Shown: positions 27,863 to 37,672 of the stretch, one piece after another
Layout: the number at the start of each line of letters is the position of its first letter
How positions within the stretch are numbered: the first letter of the stretch is position 1
DNA from: Okeania sp034190295
Lineage (GTDB): Bacteria > Cyanobacteriota > Cyanobacteriia > Cyanobacteriales > Microcoleaceae
Length of the DNA: 64,000 bases
NCBI GenBank assembly: GCA_034190295.1
Contig: JAXHSW010000015.1
Span: forward strand, 1 to 64,000
Direction: 5' to 3'
Notes under the pieces: generated by a model
The model's input: only the letters and a program-made list of their open reading frames with translations
Told to the model about the DNA's origin: nothing
Database searches by the model: none
Translations under genes and position numbers: made by a program

Positions 27863-29380
27863 ATGGCAATCCTAATTCTACTTTTGGTGTCGCTTTTTTC
27901 GGGAGTGCTTCAGAGAATGCCTTGGTTTGAGGTTGTCTAAGAGTTGTCTGGCAGGCGATCGCTTTTTTTCAGTAGTTATCCCTTTTATGGCAATCCTAAT
28001 TCTACTTTTGGTGTCGCTTTTTTCGGGAGTGCTTCAGAGAATGCCTTGGTTTGAGGTTGCCTGGGAGTTGTCTGGCAGGCGATCGCTTTTTTTCAGTAGT
28101 TATCCCTTTTATGGCAATCCTAATTCTACTTCCGGTGTCGCTTTTTTCGGGAGTGCTTCAGAGAATGCCTTGGTTTGAGGTTGTCTAAGAGTTGTCTGGC
28201 AGGCGATCGCTTTTTTTCAGTTATCAGTTATCCCTTTTATGGCAGTCCTAATTCTACTTTTGGTGTCGCTTTTTTCGGGAGTGCTTCAGAGAATGCCTTG
28301 GCTTNNNNNNNNNNNNNNNNNNNNNNNNNNNNNNNNNNNNNNNNNNNNNNNNNNNNNNNNNNNNNNNNNNNNNNNNNNNNNNNNNNNNNNNNNNNNNNNN
28401 NNNNGAGGTTGTCTAAGAGTTGTCTGGCAGGCGATCGCTTTTTTTCAGTAGTTATCCCTTTTATGGCAATCCTAATTCTACTTTCGGTGTCGTTTTTTTC
28501 GGGAGTGCTTCAGAGAATGCCTTGGTTTGAGGTTGTCTAAGAGTTGTCTGGCAGGCGATCGCTTTTTTTCAGTAGTTATCCCTTTTATGGCAATCCTAAT
28601 TCTACTTTCGGTGTCGTTTTTTTCGGGAGTGCTTCAGAGAATGCCTTGGCTTGAGGTTGTCTAAGAGTTGTCTGGCAGGCGATCGCTTTTTTTCAGTAGT
28701 TATCCCTTTTATGGCAGTCCTAATTCTACTTTTGGTGTNNNNNNNNNNNNNNNNNNNNNNNNNNNNNNNNNNNNNNNNNNNNNNNNNNNNNNNNNNNNNN
28801 NNNNNNNNNNNNNNNNNNNNNNNNNNNNNNNNNNNNNNTTTTTTCGGGAGTGCTTCAGAGAATGCCTTGGCTTGAGGTTGTCTAAGAGTTGTCTGGCAGG
28901 CGATCGCTTTTTTTCAGTAGTTATCCCTTTTATGGCAGTCCTAATTCTACTTTTGGTGTCGCTTTTTTCGGGAGTGCTTCAGAGAATGCCTTGGCTTGAG
29001 GTTGTCTAAGAGTTGTCTGGCAGGCGATCGCTTTTTNNNNNNNNNNNNNNNNNNNNNNNNNNNNNNNNNNNNNNNNNNNNNNNNNNNNNNNNNNNNNNNN
29101 NNNNNNNNNNNNNNNNNNNNNNNNNNNNNNNNNNNNTTCAGTAGTTATCCCTTTTATGGCAGTCCTAATTCTACTTTTGGTGTCGCTTTTTTCGGGAGTG
29201 CTTCAGATAATGCCTTGGTTTGAGGTTGTCTAAGAGTTGTCTGGCAGGCGATCGCTTTTTTTCAGTAGTTATCCCTTTTATGGCAGTCCTAATTCTACTT
29301 TTGGTGTCGCTTTTTTCGGGAGTGCTTCAGATAATGCCTTGGTTTGAGGTTGTCTAAGAGTTGTCTGGCAGGCGATCGCT
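27863..29380. repeat. 124-bp tandem array, about 12 copies with gaps
   Basis: A 124-bp unit (ATGGCAATCCTAATTCTACT ... GGGAGTGCTTCAGAGAATGC ... GGCAGGCGATCGCTTTTTTTC) starts at 27863, 27987, 28111 and so on, with each unit carrying one HIP1 octamer. Units are nearly identical, differing at a few sites (GCAATCC/GCAGTCC, TTTTGGTG/TTTCGGTG). Three runs of exactly 100 N (28305-28404, 28739-28838, 29037-29136) are assembly placeholders, so true copy number is unknown. 124 is not a multiple of three, so the long open frames here are not genes. Confidence 0.97.
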
Positions 29381-29835
29381 TGATTTTTTACCTTCAACTT
29401 TCATTTTTTTTGCGTTGAATAAAAAGTCATGCATAAGGGCGAACGACCCCCACTAACATTATGCTATCAGAGTTAGTTTGAAAATTCAAGCTCATTTTCC
29501 TTTCGGCCTGGGCAAAATTTTTAGAAGCTTATTAAAATGATATTTTGTATCTGTGAACGATCGATTTTTCTGTGCTCATCATATAGATAGAGGTAGGGTC
29601 GGCACATTTCTATGGATTAACTAAAAGACTGAATAATTACTATTTGCCTATCTCAGAGGATTTACTTTTCCTTTTCGCTTGATTTTTTACCTTCAACTTT
29701 CATTTTTTTTGCGTTGAATAAAAAGTCATGTATGAGGGCGAGCGACCCCCAATAACATTATACTATCAGAGTTAGTTTGAAAATTCAAGCTCTTTTTCCT
29801 TTCGGCCCGGGCAAAATTTTTTAGAGCTTTAGAAG
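29375..29835. repeat. 150-bp direct repeat pair beside the array
   Basis: Two copies of a unit of about 150 bp (GATTTTTTACCTTCAACTTTC ... AGTTTGAAAATTCAAGCTC ... GGGCAAAATTTTT) at about 29382-29525 and 29682-29825. A third, more diverged partial relative lies at 27790-27862, directly before the 124-bp array. Thus the array expanded between copies of this element. No coding sense was found. Confidence 0.8.
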
Positions 29836-30022
29836 ATGAAACGTTTAGCGATCGTAGTTTAGTAACCAAGGTTTTGCGAGGTAGTGAAGCTCAACCTACT
29901 GCTAATTTTTGTCTTGATTTTTTCAGAGATTGAAAAGAATCAGATAACCTTTTAACAAAGCAACTAAGCAGAACAAACTTTCTCTAGGTTTGATAAATTT
30001 CAAATTAAGTACAAATGAGAAT

Positions 30023-30511
30023 TTACTTTTTAACATAAGGGGAGAGTTCATCCCACAAATCAGGAAAATTAGCTTTAAAATAATCGGGTTTAGCTATTTC
30101 CATATCTTGATATTCAGACCCTGGAGCAACAGCTTTTCCAAGTAAACCAAATTCACCCTCTTCAAGTATTGCTGTTTTCCAACAATCTTTTGGTACTAAT
30201 AGTTGAGAAAGATGACCTTGAGTAACATCAAAGCCAAGTTTAAATTTTGACAATTTTCCTTGTGGGTCAACAATTAAATAAGTTATGGGATAACCACGAT
30301 GAAAATAATGAATAATATCTGATTTATTTATGTGGAAATAGTCAATTTAGCGGTCATCAGCGAGCAGATAATAAATGGAAGTAAGCAACTTTCTTTCACT
30401 TCCTTCTATCTCAGTATTTATAGTTAAATCAGAACGATAGGTTTCTTAAAAATAACCTCCTTTAATATGTTTAACTAAAGATAATTTTTCAATTATGTCC
30501 TGCTTATCCAT
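30023..30511 (-). pseudogene. DUF985 cupin protein with two in-frame stops
   Basis: Reading the minus strand from ATG 30511 gives a full-length (162-codon) DUF985/cupin_5 protein: MDKQDIIEKLSLVKH, KGGYF then TAA, ETYRSDL, a second TAA after YLLADDR, IDYFHINKSDIIHYFHRG, and an unbroken second half with GHLSQLLVPKDCWKTA, GLLGKAVAPG and DMEIAKP. Both stops lie in one otherwise intact frame with no indel, so this is a recently disabled gene or carries base-call errors. The 76-codon frame ending at 30023 is only its C-terminal half. Cupin_5 proteins are small sugar- or metal-binding beta barrels of uncertain role. Confidence 0.85.
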
Positions 30512-30923
30512 TAACAATTTAACCTCTGAAAGTAATGTACAGAAAATTAAGTAAGTATGTCTTTGAGGTAAAGAGGGATTTAGTAATATCAAAAAATATT
30601 GGTAACTTTCTGCTATTACTATAATCTCCTATCAGCACTTCCAATAAAGAGAAGTCATTTCCTGATTTTCATTTTCGTTTGAACAATAGGTAAAGTTATC
30701 GGCTTTTGATTCTCAAATTTCCCCTGATTTTAGGAGAAGTTCTCAGAAATGAATTAGTCAAAACTACCATGCTAAAAGTCAAAATAATATATGAAAAAAT
30801 AATTGTGTTGTGAAAAAACTTTAGTAGTTATATTAGGGATAGTTAGGCAGGTCGGTAAAACTTCTTTTTTAGAAAAAGATTCCGACCAAAACCCCTACTT
30901 GTTTATCATTACTAACTAAAGTT
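30512..30923. other. Spacer without recognised features
   Basis: AT-rich unique sequence. A CGGTAAAACTTCTTTTTTAG stretch near 30852 and a partial inverted repeat around TTTTTTAGAAAAAGA are the only structure noticed. I see no gene or known RNA. Confidence 0.5.
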
Positions 30924-31514
30924 CTATGAATCGATTAATTGTCCATAGGGAAGAGGAGAATTATCTTGATCGCCCCCAATTTCAAACCAGTAGCGTCTAT
31001 GAGCTTCGACAAACTCCTCACGACTGATGGAACCTGACTTATCTGAGTCGATACTGTCGAAAGCCTGGTCAGCATTGTCAGACTTTTCTTCTCCAGTGTA
31101 TATTGCCAGGTACTTTCGGTACTCTTCGCGAGATATTTCCCCAGAACGATCGGTGTCAATTATATCGAAGAAAAGCTCGTTTTTATGTCTGCCTACTTCA
31201 TATTTTTTATCTGGGGATTCAACTAATGATAATGATACGGTCTTTGCAGCATTAGCAATCAAATCTTCTTCACTAACTTGAGTGTTACTATCAACTGGTC
31301 AACCTCCAGCCATAAAATGCTGAAACAGAGAATGACACATCTCTCGAATTTCTTCATTCTTTGATGAATCATTTTGAAGTTGAATTAAACGGTTGGCAAT
31401 TTCTTCAAAGTCGGAAAGGGTTAAAACCCCATTTTTATCTACATCCATAAGTTTGAAGTAGGTCTTCATTCTGGTACGCCAAACAGGGGATGATAAAAAT
31501 TGTTCAGGAGACAT
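30924..31514 (-). pseudogene. EF-hand calcium-binding protein with one in-frame TGA
   Basis: One frame from ATG 31514 to the stop at 30924 encodes a 196-codon EF-hand protein of the calexcitin/sarcoplasmic calcium-binding type, interrupted by a single TGA at 31299-31301. Calcium loops are DVDKNGVLTLSDF before the stop, and DTDRSGEISREEY and DSDKSGSISREEF after it. The reading frame is the same on both sides and GGTTGACC would become GGTTGGCC (Trp) by one base. This may be a nonsense mutation, a sequencing error or readthrough. The C-terminal part could restart at an ATT near 31262 but lacks a good ATG. The gene starts directly beside a 70-bp tandem array. Confidence 0.85.
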
Positions 31515-32069
31515 TTTTACTGATAAGTCAAGAAAACTATATGAACGTCTTGATATTATCATTATCTATAACGTCTTAGTTAATTTTCTCGGAATTAATC
31601 AGAGACTCAGTACTGACAATATAACGGTCAAATATCTATAACGTCTTAGTTAATTTTCTCGGAATTAATCAGAGACTCAGTACTGACAATATAACGGTCA
31701 AATATCTATAACGTCTTAGTTAATTTTCTCAGAAGAACAGTCAAATATCTATAACGTCTTAGTTAATTTTCTCGGAATTAATCATGGACTCAGTCCTGAC
31801 AATAGAACAGTCAAATATCTATAACGTCTTAGTTAATTTTCTCGGAATTAATCATAGACTCAGTCCTGACAATATAACGGTCAAATATCTATAACGTCTT
31901 AGTTAATTTTCTCGGAATTAATCATAGACTCAGTCCTGACAATATAACGGTCAAATATCTATAACGTCTTAGTTAATTTTCTCAGAATTAATCAGAGACT
32001 CAGTACTGACAATAGAACAGTCAAATATCTATAACGCCTTAGTTAATTTTCTCAGAATTAATCATGGAT

Positions 32070-32157
32070 AGGACTTACGCAAATTGGCTTTTAACCACCA
32101 TCTGTAGGGGTAAATAGTATTCTTTCTCGCCATAAGTAGAGTCTCTGCGTAAGTCCT
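32070..32157. mobile_element. MITE inside the 70-bp array, copy 1
   Basis: An 88-bp element with inverted ends AGGACTTACGCA / TGCGTAAGTCCT, no coding capacity, inserted in a 70-bp unit and flanked by TGGA on both sides, consistent with a short target duplication. The same ends occur on the element at 1523-1613. Confidence 0.85.
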
Positions 32158-32374
32158 GATGGACTCAGTACTGGCAATATAACAGTCAAATATCTATAAC
32201 GTCTTAGTTAATTTGCTCGGAATTAATCAGAGACTCAGTACTGACAATAGAACAGTCAAATATCTATAACGTCTTAGTTAATTTGCTCGGGATTAATCAT
32301 GGACTGAGTACTGACAATAGAACAGTCAAATATCTATAACGTCTTAGTTAATTTGCTCGGGATTAATCATGGAT

Positions 32375-32462
32375 AGGACTTACGCAAATTGGCTTTTAAC
32401 CACCATCTGTAGGGGTAAATAGTATTCTTTCTCGCCATAAGTAGAGTCTCTGCGTAAGTCCT
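32375..32462. mobile_element. MITE inside the 70-bp array, copy 2
   Basis: Apparently identical to the element at 32070-32157 and set in the same position of a 70-bp unit, exactly 305 bases away. The best reading is that one insertion was later copied together with its flanking array units, not that the element inserted twice. Confidence 0.85.
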
Positions 32463-32822
32463 GATGGACTGAGTACTGACAATAGAACAGTCAAATATCT
32501 ATAACGTCTTAGTTAATTTTCTCGGGATTAATCATGGACTGAGTACTGACAATAGAACAGTCAAATATCTATAACGTCTTAGTTAATTTTCTCAGAAGAA
32601 CAGTCAAATATCTATAACGTCTTAGTTAATTTTCTCGGGATTAATCATGGACTGAGTACTGACAATAGAACAGTCAAATATCTATAACGTCTTAGTTAAT
32701 TTTCTCGGGATTAATCATGGACTGAGTACTGACAATAGAACAGTCAAATATCTATAACGTCTTAGTTAATTTGCTCGGAATTAATCATGGACTCAGTACT
32801 GACAATAGAACAGTCAAATATC

Positions 32823-33467
32823 TCTGAGCGAATAATTAGGTAGACAAAATTATTTGTGTATTTGCGAATAAATTATAAAAATGATACTAAATCCGGTTAT
32901 GAAAACGTACTTTTTCCAAGTCTTCTCTAATCCTTCTGTCCTCTTGCCTTACTTCTCTCATAAAGCTCCTATCTAAACCAGATTTAGTATGATTACCGAA
33001 TAATTAAGGTTTAAAGCCTCTCCTTTAAAGGAGAAAAAAGAAAAAATTTTCCTTTTAGTCAATCCTCTTGTTTTCAAGGAGAAGTAATTATTAATTAGGG
33101 CTTACCGATCGAATCTCAAAGTATTGATAAATATAAGGTATTAGCCTTTTTGGGGTTCAAAAAAGTGCCAGTTTTTCGGTGTCAAGAGCTGCAAAAAGCT
33201 AGTATTTTGGGCTGACTATGGTAGAAAAATCATTCTGACAATTCTTACTCCTACCTCCTCGCTCATTCCCCTCCACGGTCGGGGCCCGCGGGTGGGTTGT
33301 CTCCTGTCTCCTACCCCTACTAAAAGACAAGCGCTTGCGCAAACCCTAATTATTAATTATTAATTATTGCCTACCTTCTCGAAATATGAAATTAGTTCTG
33401 TCGAAGTATTTAATCGATCGTTGAATGCTCACTATTTTATCTGCACAAAATTCAGATATATAAATAT
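32823..33467. repeat. Spacer with family A and an inverted repeat partner
   Basis: Bases 32992-33098 are a plus-strand family A copy. Bases 33225-33352 (CCTCCTCGCTCATTCCCCTCC ... GCGCAAACCCTAATTATT) are the inverted relative of 13272-13450. The stretch 33100-33225 contains TTTTTGGGGTTCAAAAAAGTGCC and matches part of 13490-13570 in reverse. No gene is seen. Confidence 0.7.
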
Positions 33468-35147
33468 TCACTTATCTGGCATTTTGTCTACTTTTTCTCT
33501 GAAAGATAACTGAAATCCTGACTTTAAAACTAAGATAAATCCTAATCCTGAAAATATACAAACTACTATTGCTGCCTTCATAAATCCTCCTGTCAATAAA
33601 ACTGTAGCTGAGAGGAAAGTAAAACCAGAAAAACAAGTATAAATCAAAATTTTTAACGCCAAATTAATTCGTTTTAATAATCGATCGTTTTCAATAGAGC
33701 GGACTCGAAATTGAATTTCTCCATCTTCAATTTTCGTTTCTAATTGACGGATTAAAATTTCACTTTTACTAGGCTGCTGTAATCTATACTTAATAAAATC
33801 TCTTGTCTGTTTTGCCAATTCACCTACAACTCTACCCCTACCTTGAGCAACAGTAATATTTTTGACAAAAGGTTGAGCGCAAACAACCAAACTATAGTCA
33901 GGATCGAGTTCTCTGGCAATACCATCTAAAGTAGATAGAGACTTCAAAATAAAGATCATTTGAGAAGGTAATCTAAATGGTTGCTGCTCAAATAAAACAT
34001 AAAGTTCTTCCTTTATTTCATCAAAATTATAAAAATCGACAGGTTTATCTGTAAAATTTTCCAATAAAAAATTAACCAATCTTTTTACAGGCATAATATC
34101 CGGCATTGGTTCAATTAAACCAATAGTAATCAAAGTATTAAGCACCTGGTCAACATCTTTTCTGAGAATAGCAAAAAACGTTTTAATCATCTGGTCTTTT
34201 GTCAATGACTTGACCTCAGCCATCATGCCAAAATCATAAAAAATCACACCACCATCTAAACTAACAGCTAAATTTCCTGGATGAGGGTCTGCTTGAAAAA
34301 AACCATCTAATAATAATTGCTTTAAATAACAGCAAACTCCAATTTGATTAATTCGTTTCGGATTAATATTACAAGCTTCTAGTCGTACTTTATCGTTAAT
34401 TTTAATTCCCGGTAAATACTCAAGAGTAATAACTTTTTCTTTAGTATAAGTCCAATAAACACGAGGTACAATTATTTCCGGATAATCCTTAAAATTTTCC
34501 CGAAAACGGTCAGCATTTTTACCCTCATTAATATAATCAATTTCTTGATAAAGAATTTTAAAAAAATCATAATAAATAGCATCTAATTCATACCTTTTAG
34601 CCCAGGCAAAATACCTTTGACAAAAACGGATAACATTTTTGACAACTTTTACGTCCAAATCAAATAAAGATTTTAATCCAGGGCGCTGTACCTTAATTAC
34701 AACTTCTTCACCCGTTTGTAACTGGGCTTTATGTACTTGTCCAAGACTAGCTGCAGCAATGGGACGTTCTTGAAAATCTCGATAGAGAGAATAAAGAGAG
34801 TTGCCAAGCTCTGACTCAATAATAGCGATCGCTTCTGTCGTTTCAAAAGCAGGCACTCGGTCTTGTAATTTTCCTAACTCCTCCACATATTCCTTGGGCA
34901 ACATATCAGCTCGCGTAGATAAAGACTGCCCTATTTTGATAAAAGTTGGGCCTAAATCTAGCATAGTTTTGACCAGCCACTGAGCGCGAAGCTTTCTCAC
35001 AGAGGCAGACTTATTTTGAAATAAATTATCCCACCATAAAAAGAAAAAAAATTTTCCGAAGGCACTAAAAACATCTATTTTTCTGGTCAGAGGAGAATAT
35101 TGAGTACGTTGCCAACGAAGGGACTTAGAAGCATCTTGAGTGAGCAT
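33468..35147 (-). CDS. ABC1/UbiB-family atypical kinase
   Basis: A 559-residue ABC1 (AarF/UbiB) protein, an ADCK-like atypical kinase or ATPase linked to quinone synthesis and, in plants and cyanobacteria, thylakoid lipid metabolism. Marks in order: KIGQSLSTRADMLP (KxGQ motif, about 70-85), ASLGQVHKA (Ala-rich nucleotide loop), VIKVQRPG with the conserved Lys, DPHPGNLAV (catalytic Asp and Asn) and YDFGMMAEV (DFG). Two membrane segments lie at the C-terminus (about 495-540). Length and motifs are complete. Cyanobacteria carry several paralogues, so the specific member is not identified. The gene stands alone among repeats. Confidence 0.93.
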   Translation of the reverse strand: MLTQDASKSLRWQRTQYSPLTRKIDVFSAFGKFFFFLWWDNLFQNKSASVRKLRAQWLVKTMLDLGPTFIKIGQSLSTRADMLPKEYVEELGKLQDRVPAFETTEAIAIIESELGNSLYSLYRDFQERPIAAASLGQVHKAQLQTGEEVVIKVQRPGLKSLFDLDVKVVKNVIRFCQRYFAWAKRYELDAIYYDFFKILYQEIDYINEGKNADRFRENFKDYPEIIVPRVYWTYTKEKVITLEYLPGIKINDKVRLEACNINPKRINQIGVCCYLKQLLLDGFFQADPHPGNLAVSLDGGVIFYDFGMMAEVKSLTKDQMIKTFFAILRKDVDQVLNTLITIGLIEPMPDIMPVKRLVNFLLENFTDKPVDFYNFDEIKEELYVLFEQQPFRLPSQMIFILKSLSTLDGIARELDPDYSLVVCAQPFVKNITVAQGRGRVVGELAKQTRDFIKYRLQQPSKSEILIRQLETKIEDGEIQFRVRSIENDRLLKRINLALKILIYTCFSGFTFLSATVLLTGGFMKAAIVVCIFSGLGFILVLKSGFQLSFREKVDKMPDK

Positions 35148-35988
35148 ACTATAAGTTATTTCAATAATGGATAATTGATAATGGATAATTGATAATTACC
35201 TCTCCCTAAAAGCTATCCCCGATCGGGAACTCCTGAAAACCTTGTGGGGAGTAGGGGAGAAGGGAGCAGGGGAGAAGGGAGAAATAGTCAATTTAGGTAA
35301 GCAAAACTACTTAATTCATCCAAATAAATGTACTTTTAAATACATTTTTTCTGAGGAAAAAGCTTTTTGAAGACATAAACATAACCTGTTTATAATGTCA
35401 AGTTTTATGTTAAGAAAGATGTTTATAAAGCATAGCCCTAAAAGGAAGAGAATTGAATAAAAGGAAAAAATCAATTTTTTTCCCCTTGAAAGGGAAGGTT
35501 TTAAACCTGAATTATTTAATTATTTATTTAATTATTTAATTATTAATTCTTCGGTAAATCTTTTCACCGAAAAATTGGGTCTGAAGCCTCGCCCTTAACG
35601 AAGTCAGAAGTCAGAAGTCAGTAGGGGCGCCCTTCGATAGTTATTTTTGTAAAGGAGATTTGAGCAACTCTCCAAAAATATTGCGCCTTAAAAGGCGGGG
35701 TTTTAGACCCATGTTATTTTGATAAGCGGGCGACTTTTTAGTTATTTTTTCAATAAGACCGAGGAGCTTCGGCTCGGTAGGAATCTCCGTACCTTCAGGC
35801 CGGAGAGGATGTCAACGTCCATTGATTGTAACTGGGAAACGAAAATTCTGGAAGATGGGTCATTTCAGTTATCAGTTATCAGTTATCAGTATCAAGCTAA
35901 ATTTGTTACATAGTATTACAAAAGAGTGTGTTTCCTTTTTGAGCAAGTGAATTATATTAATGGTATAAAAACAAGTAAAAGTATTATT
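35148..35988. repeat. Repeat-rich spacer with families A and C
   Basis: Bases 35162-35205 are AATGGATAATTGAT repeats, followed by GGGAGAAG simple repeats to 35290. Bases 35430-35560 are family A sequence. Bases 35598-35716 are a family C copy (AAGTCAGAAGTCAG ... GAGCAACTCTCCAAAAATATT ... GGCGGGGTTTTAGACCC). Bases 35864-35890 are CAGTTAT heptamers. No gene is supported. Confidence 0.7.
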
Positions 35989-37083
35989 ATGTCTAGCGAA
36001 CAAAGATCGAAACATCCCTTTCATATGTACGAGGCAATTTTTGCACAACCTCAAGCATTTACTCATGTAGCTAAACGCAATGAAGTATTAATTGATAATT
36101 GCGCTACCCGTATAGCCTCCTGTGAGCGGCTATTTTTAGTCGGTATTGGAACTTCACATCATGCAGCTCTAGTGGGCGAACACTTAATGCGTTTGTATGG
36201 GGGAGACCTTTTCACACAAACATTTCACTCATTTGATTTTGCACTTTATAGACCTCGAATAACACCAAGAGATTGTGTCATAGGTATTAGTCATCGTGGG
36301 AATAAACTTTATACAGTTGAATCTCTCAAATATGCTCGTGAAGTAGGTTGTTACACGATTTTCATTACCGGCGAAGGTGTGGCTACTGAGACTGTACAAA
36401 GCGATATCACCTTACCTACAGTTCCACAGGATAAGTCAGCAGCTCATACCATTAGTTATACTGGTACAATTTCAGTCTTATCTACTCTTGCGGAGCGTAT
36501 TGGTTTTCATCGTACCGGGACAAGTCTTATATCGAAAAATTTTCTGGAGCATGAACTTTCTGAACTACTTTATGTAGCACTAGAAACGGAGAATGAGATG
36601 GCACGCTTCGCCCACGAACAAGTTAATCGGCGACGCATCTGGTTGGTTGGTGGTGGCCAAAATGCGATTACAGCTAATGAAATAGCCCTTAAAATTAAGG
36701 AAACTTCTTATTTGCAAGCTGAAGGTATGTCAATCGAAACGATGCTGCATGGGCCATTTCAATGTACTGAGACAGAAGATCTCTTTATTTTGATTGCGCC
36801 GACTGGTCGAGCACAGAGGCGCGTTTTCGAGCTAGCGGGACTTATCCAAGAAATTGGTGCAGCCTATCTAGTGATTAGCGACGGGGCAGCGGAATCGCTC
36901 TATGCTAGTGCAACAGGGTGGGTTGTTGTGCCAAAAGTTCCAGAACCATTCTCTTCTCTAACCTGCCTTGTGCCGCTCCAATTATTTACCTACTACTTAG
37001 CGTTAGAGTGCGGAACAAACCCTGATGGATTTCGGCTCGAAGACCCACGTTTTGCCCGTGCACGCTCATTAATACAGTTGTAG
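35989..37083 (+). CDS. SIS-domain sugar isomerase-like protein (GlmS-like)
   Basis: A 364-residue protein with two SIS (sugar isomerase) domains, resembling the isomerase half of glucosamine-6-phosphate synthase without its glutaminase domain. The first domain has LVGIGTSHHAALVGEHLM, the second LVGGGQNAITANEIALKIKETSYLQAEGMSIETMLHGP, comparable to the GlmS ALKLKE...LKHGP region. Such proteins act as sugar-phosphate isomerases, deaminases or regulators; the substrate is unknown. I start at MSSEQRSKHP because the 21 residues added by an upstream ATG look like translated spacer. Base composition in the second half is about 50 percent GC, well above neighbouring genes, and repeats flank both sides, so acquisition from elsewhere is possible. 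Confidence 0.85.
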   Translation: MSSEQRSKHPFHMYEAIFAQPQAFTHVAKRNEVLIDNCATRIASCERLFLVGIGTSHHAALVGEHLMRLYGGDLFTQTFHSFDFALYRPRITPRDCVIGISHRGNKLYTVESLKYAREVGCYTIFITGEGVATETVQSDITLPTVPQDKSAAHTISYTGTISVLSTLAERIGFHRTGTSLISKNFLEHELSELLYVALETENEMARFAHEQVNRRRIWLVGGGQNAITANEIALKIKETSYLQAEGMSIETMLHGPFQCTETEDLFILIAPTGRAQRRVFELAGLIQEIGAAYLVISDGAAESLYASATGWVVVPKVPEPFSSLTCLVPLQLFTYYLALECGTNPDGFRLEDPRFARARSLIQL

Positions 37084-37672
37084 GAAAGGGTTATTTTTTC
37101 AACAATTAATAATGAATAATTAATAATTACCTATCCTTGAAAAGAAGAGGATTGACTAATCATGAAAATTTTTCTTTATTATATCAAATCCGTTTAATTC
37201 GGCACTTCAACAATTAATAATTAATAATGAATAATGAATAATTAATAATTACCTATCCTTGAAAAGAAGAGGATTGACTAATCATGAAAATTTTTCTTTA
37301 TTATCCCCTTAAAAGGGGAGGCTTTAAACCACAATTTTCGGTAAAAAATGTTCCATCTTCAACCATTACCAAATATTTCTCCATCTCCCCTACTCCTGTA
37401 AGGGCGCCCTTCGGAGCTTGGCGCTAGCCAATGCCATTCGCCCCTACTCCCCTACTCCCCTACTCCCCTACTCCCCTACTCCCCTACTCCCCTACTCCCC
37501 TACTCCCCTACTCCTGTAAGGGGGAATGCCATTCGCCCCTACTCCCCTACTCCCCATCTAATTACACCGATGCTACCGGATTTGATATTATCCCCTTAAA
37601 AGGGGAGGCTTTAAACCACAATTTTTCGGTAAAAAAATGATACAAATGATACAGAAATAAATAGATAATTTC
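37084..37672. repeat. Three family A copies and a CCCCTACT simple repeat
   Basis: Bases 37098-37186 are a truncated minus-strand family A copy and 37207-37344 a complete one, the two sharing almost identical sequence. Bases 37440-37515 are CCCCTACTC simple repeat and 37580-37632 a third, short family A piece (CCCCTTAAAAGGGG ... TTTTTCGGTAA). Phrase GGCATT-type CCATTCGCCCCTAC occurs twice. Confidence 0.85.

Larger units (their letters stand above)
31563..32822. repeat. 70-bp tandem array, about 16 copies
   Basis: A 70-bp unit (TATCTATAACGTCTTAGTTA ... CTCAGTACTGACAATA ... ACAGTCAAA) repeated about 16 times, with two shortened units (near 31720 and 32590) and two inserted MITEs. Sequence variants (GGAATT/GGGATT, CTCAG/CTGAG, AATATAACGG/AATAGAACAG) are clustered by position, which shows local duplication. 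The array starts 49 bases upstream of the EF-hand start codon and so contains or displaces its promoter. Confidence 0.97.

Noticed and set aside
27927..29223. Several long plus-strand frames of 70-120 codons
   Set aside because: They are the same 124-bp repeat read in different frames, some across N runs; the unit length is not a multiple of three.
31563..32822. CRISPR array
   Set aside because: The 70-bp units are contiguous without unique spacers, and no cas gene is present.
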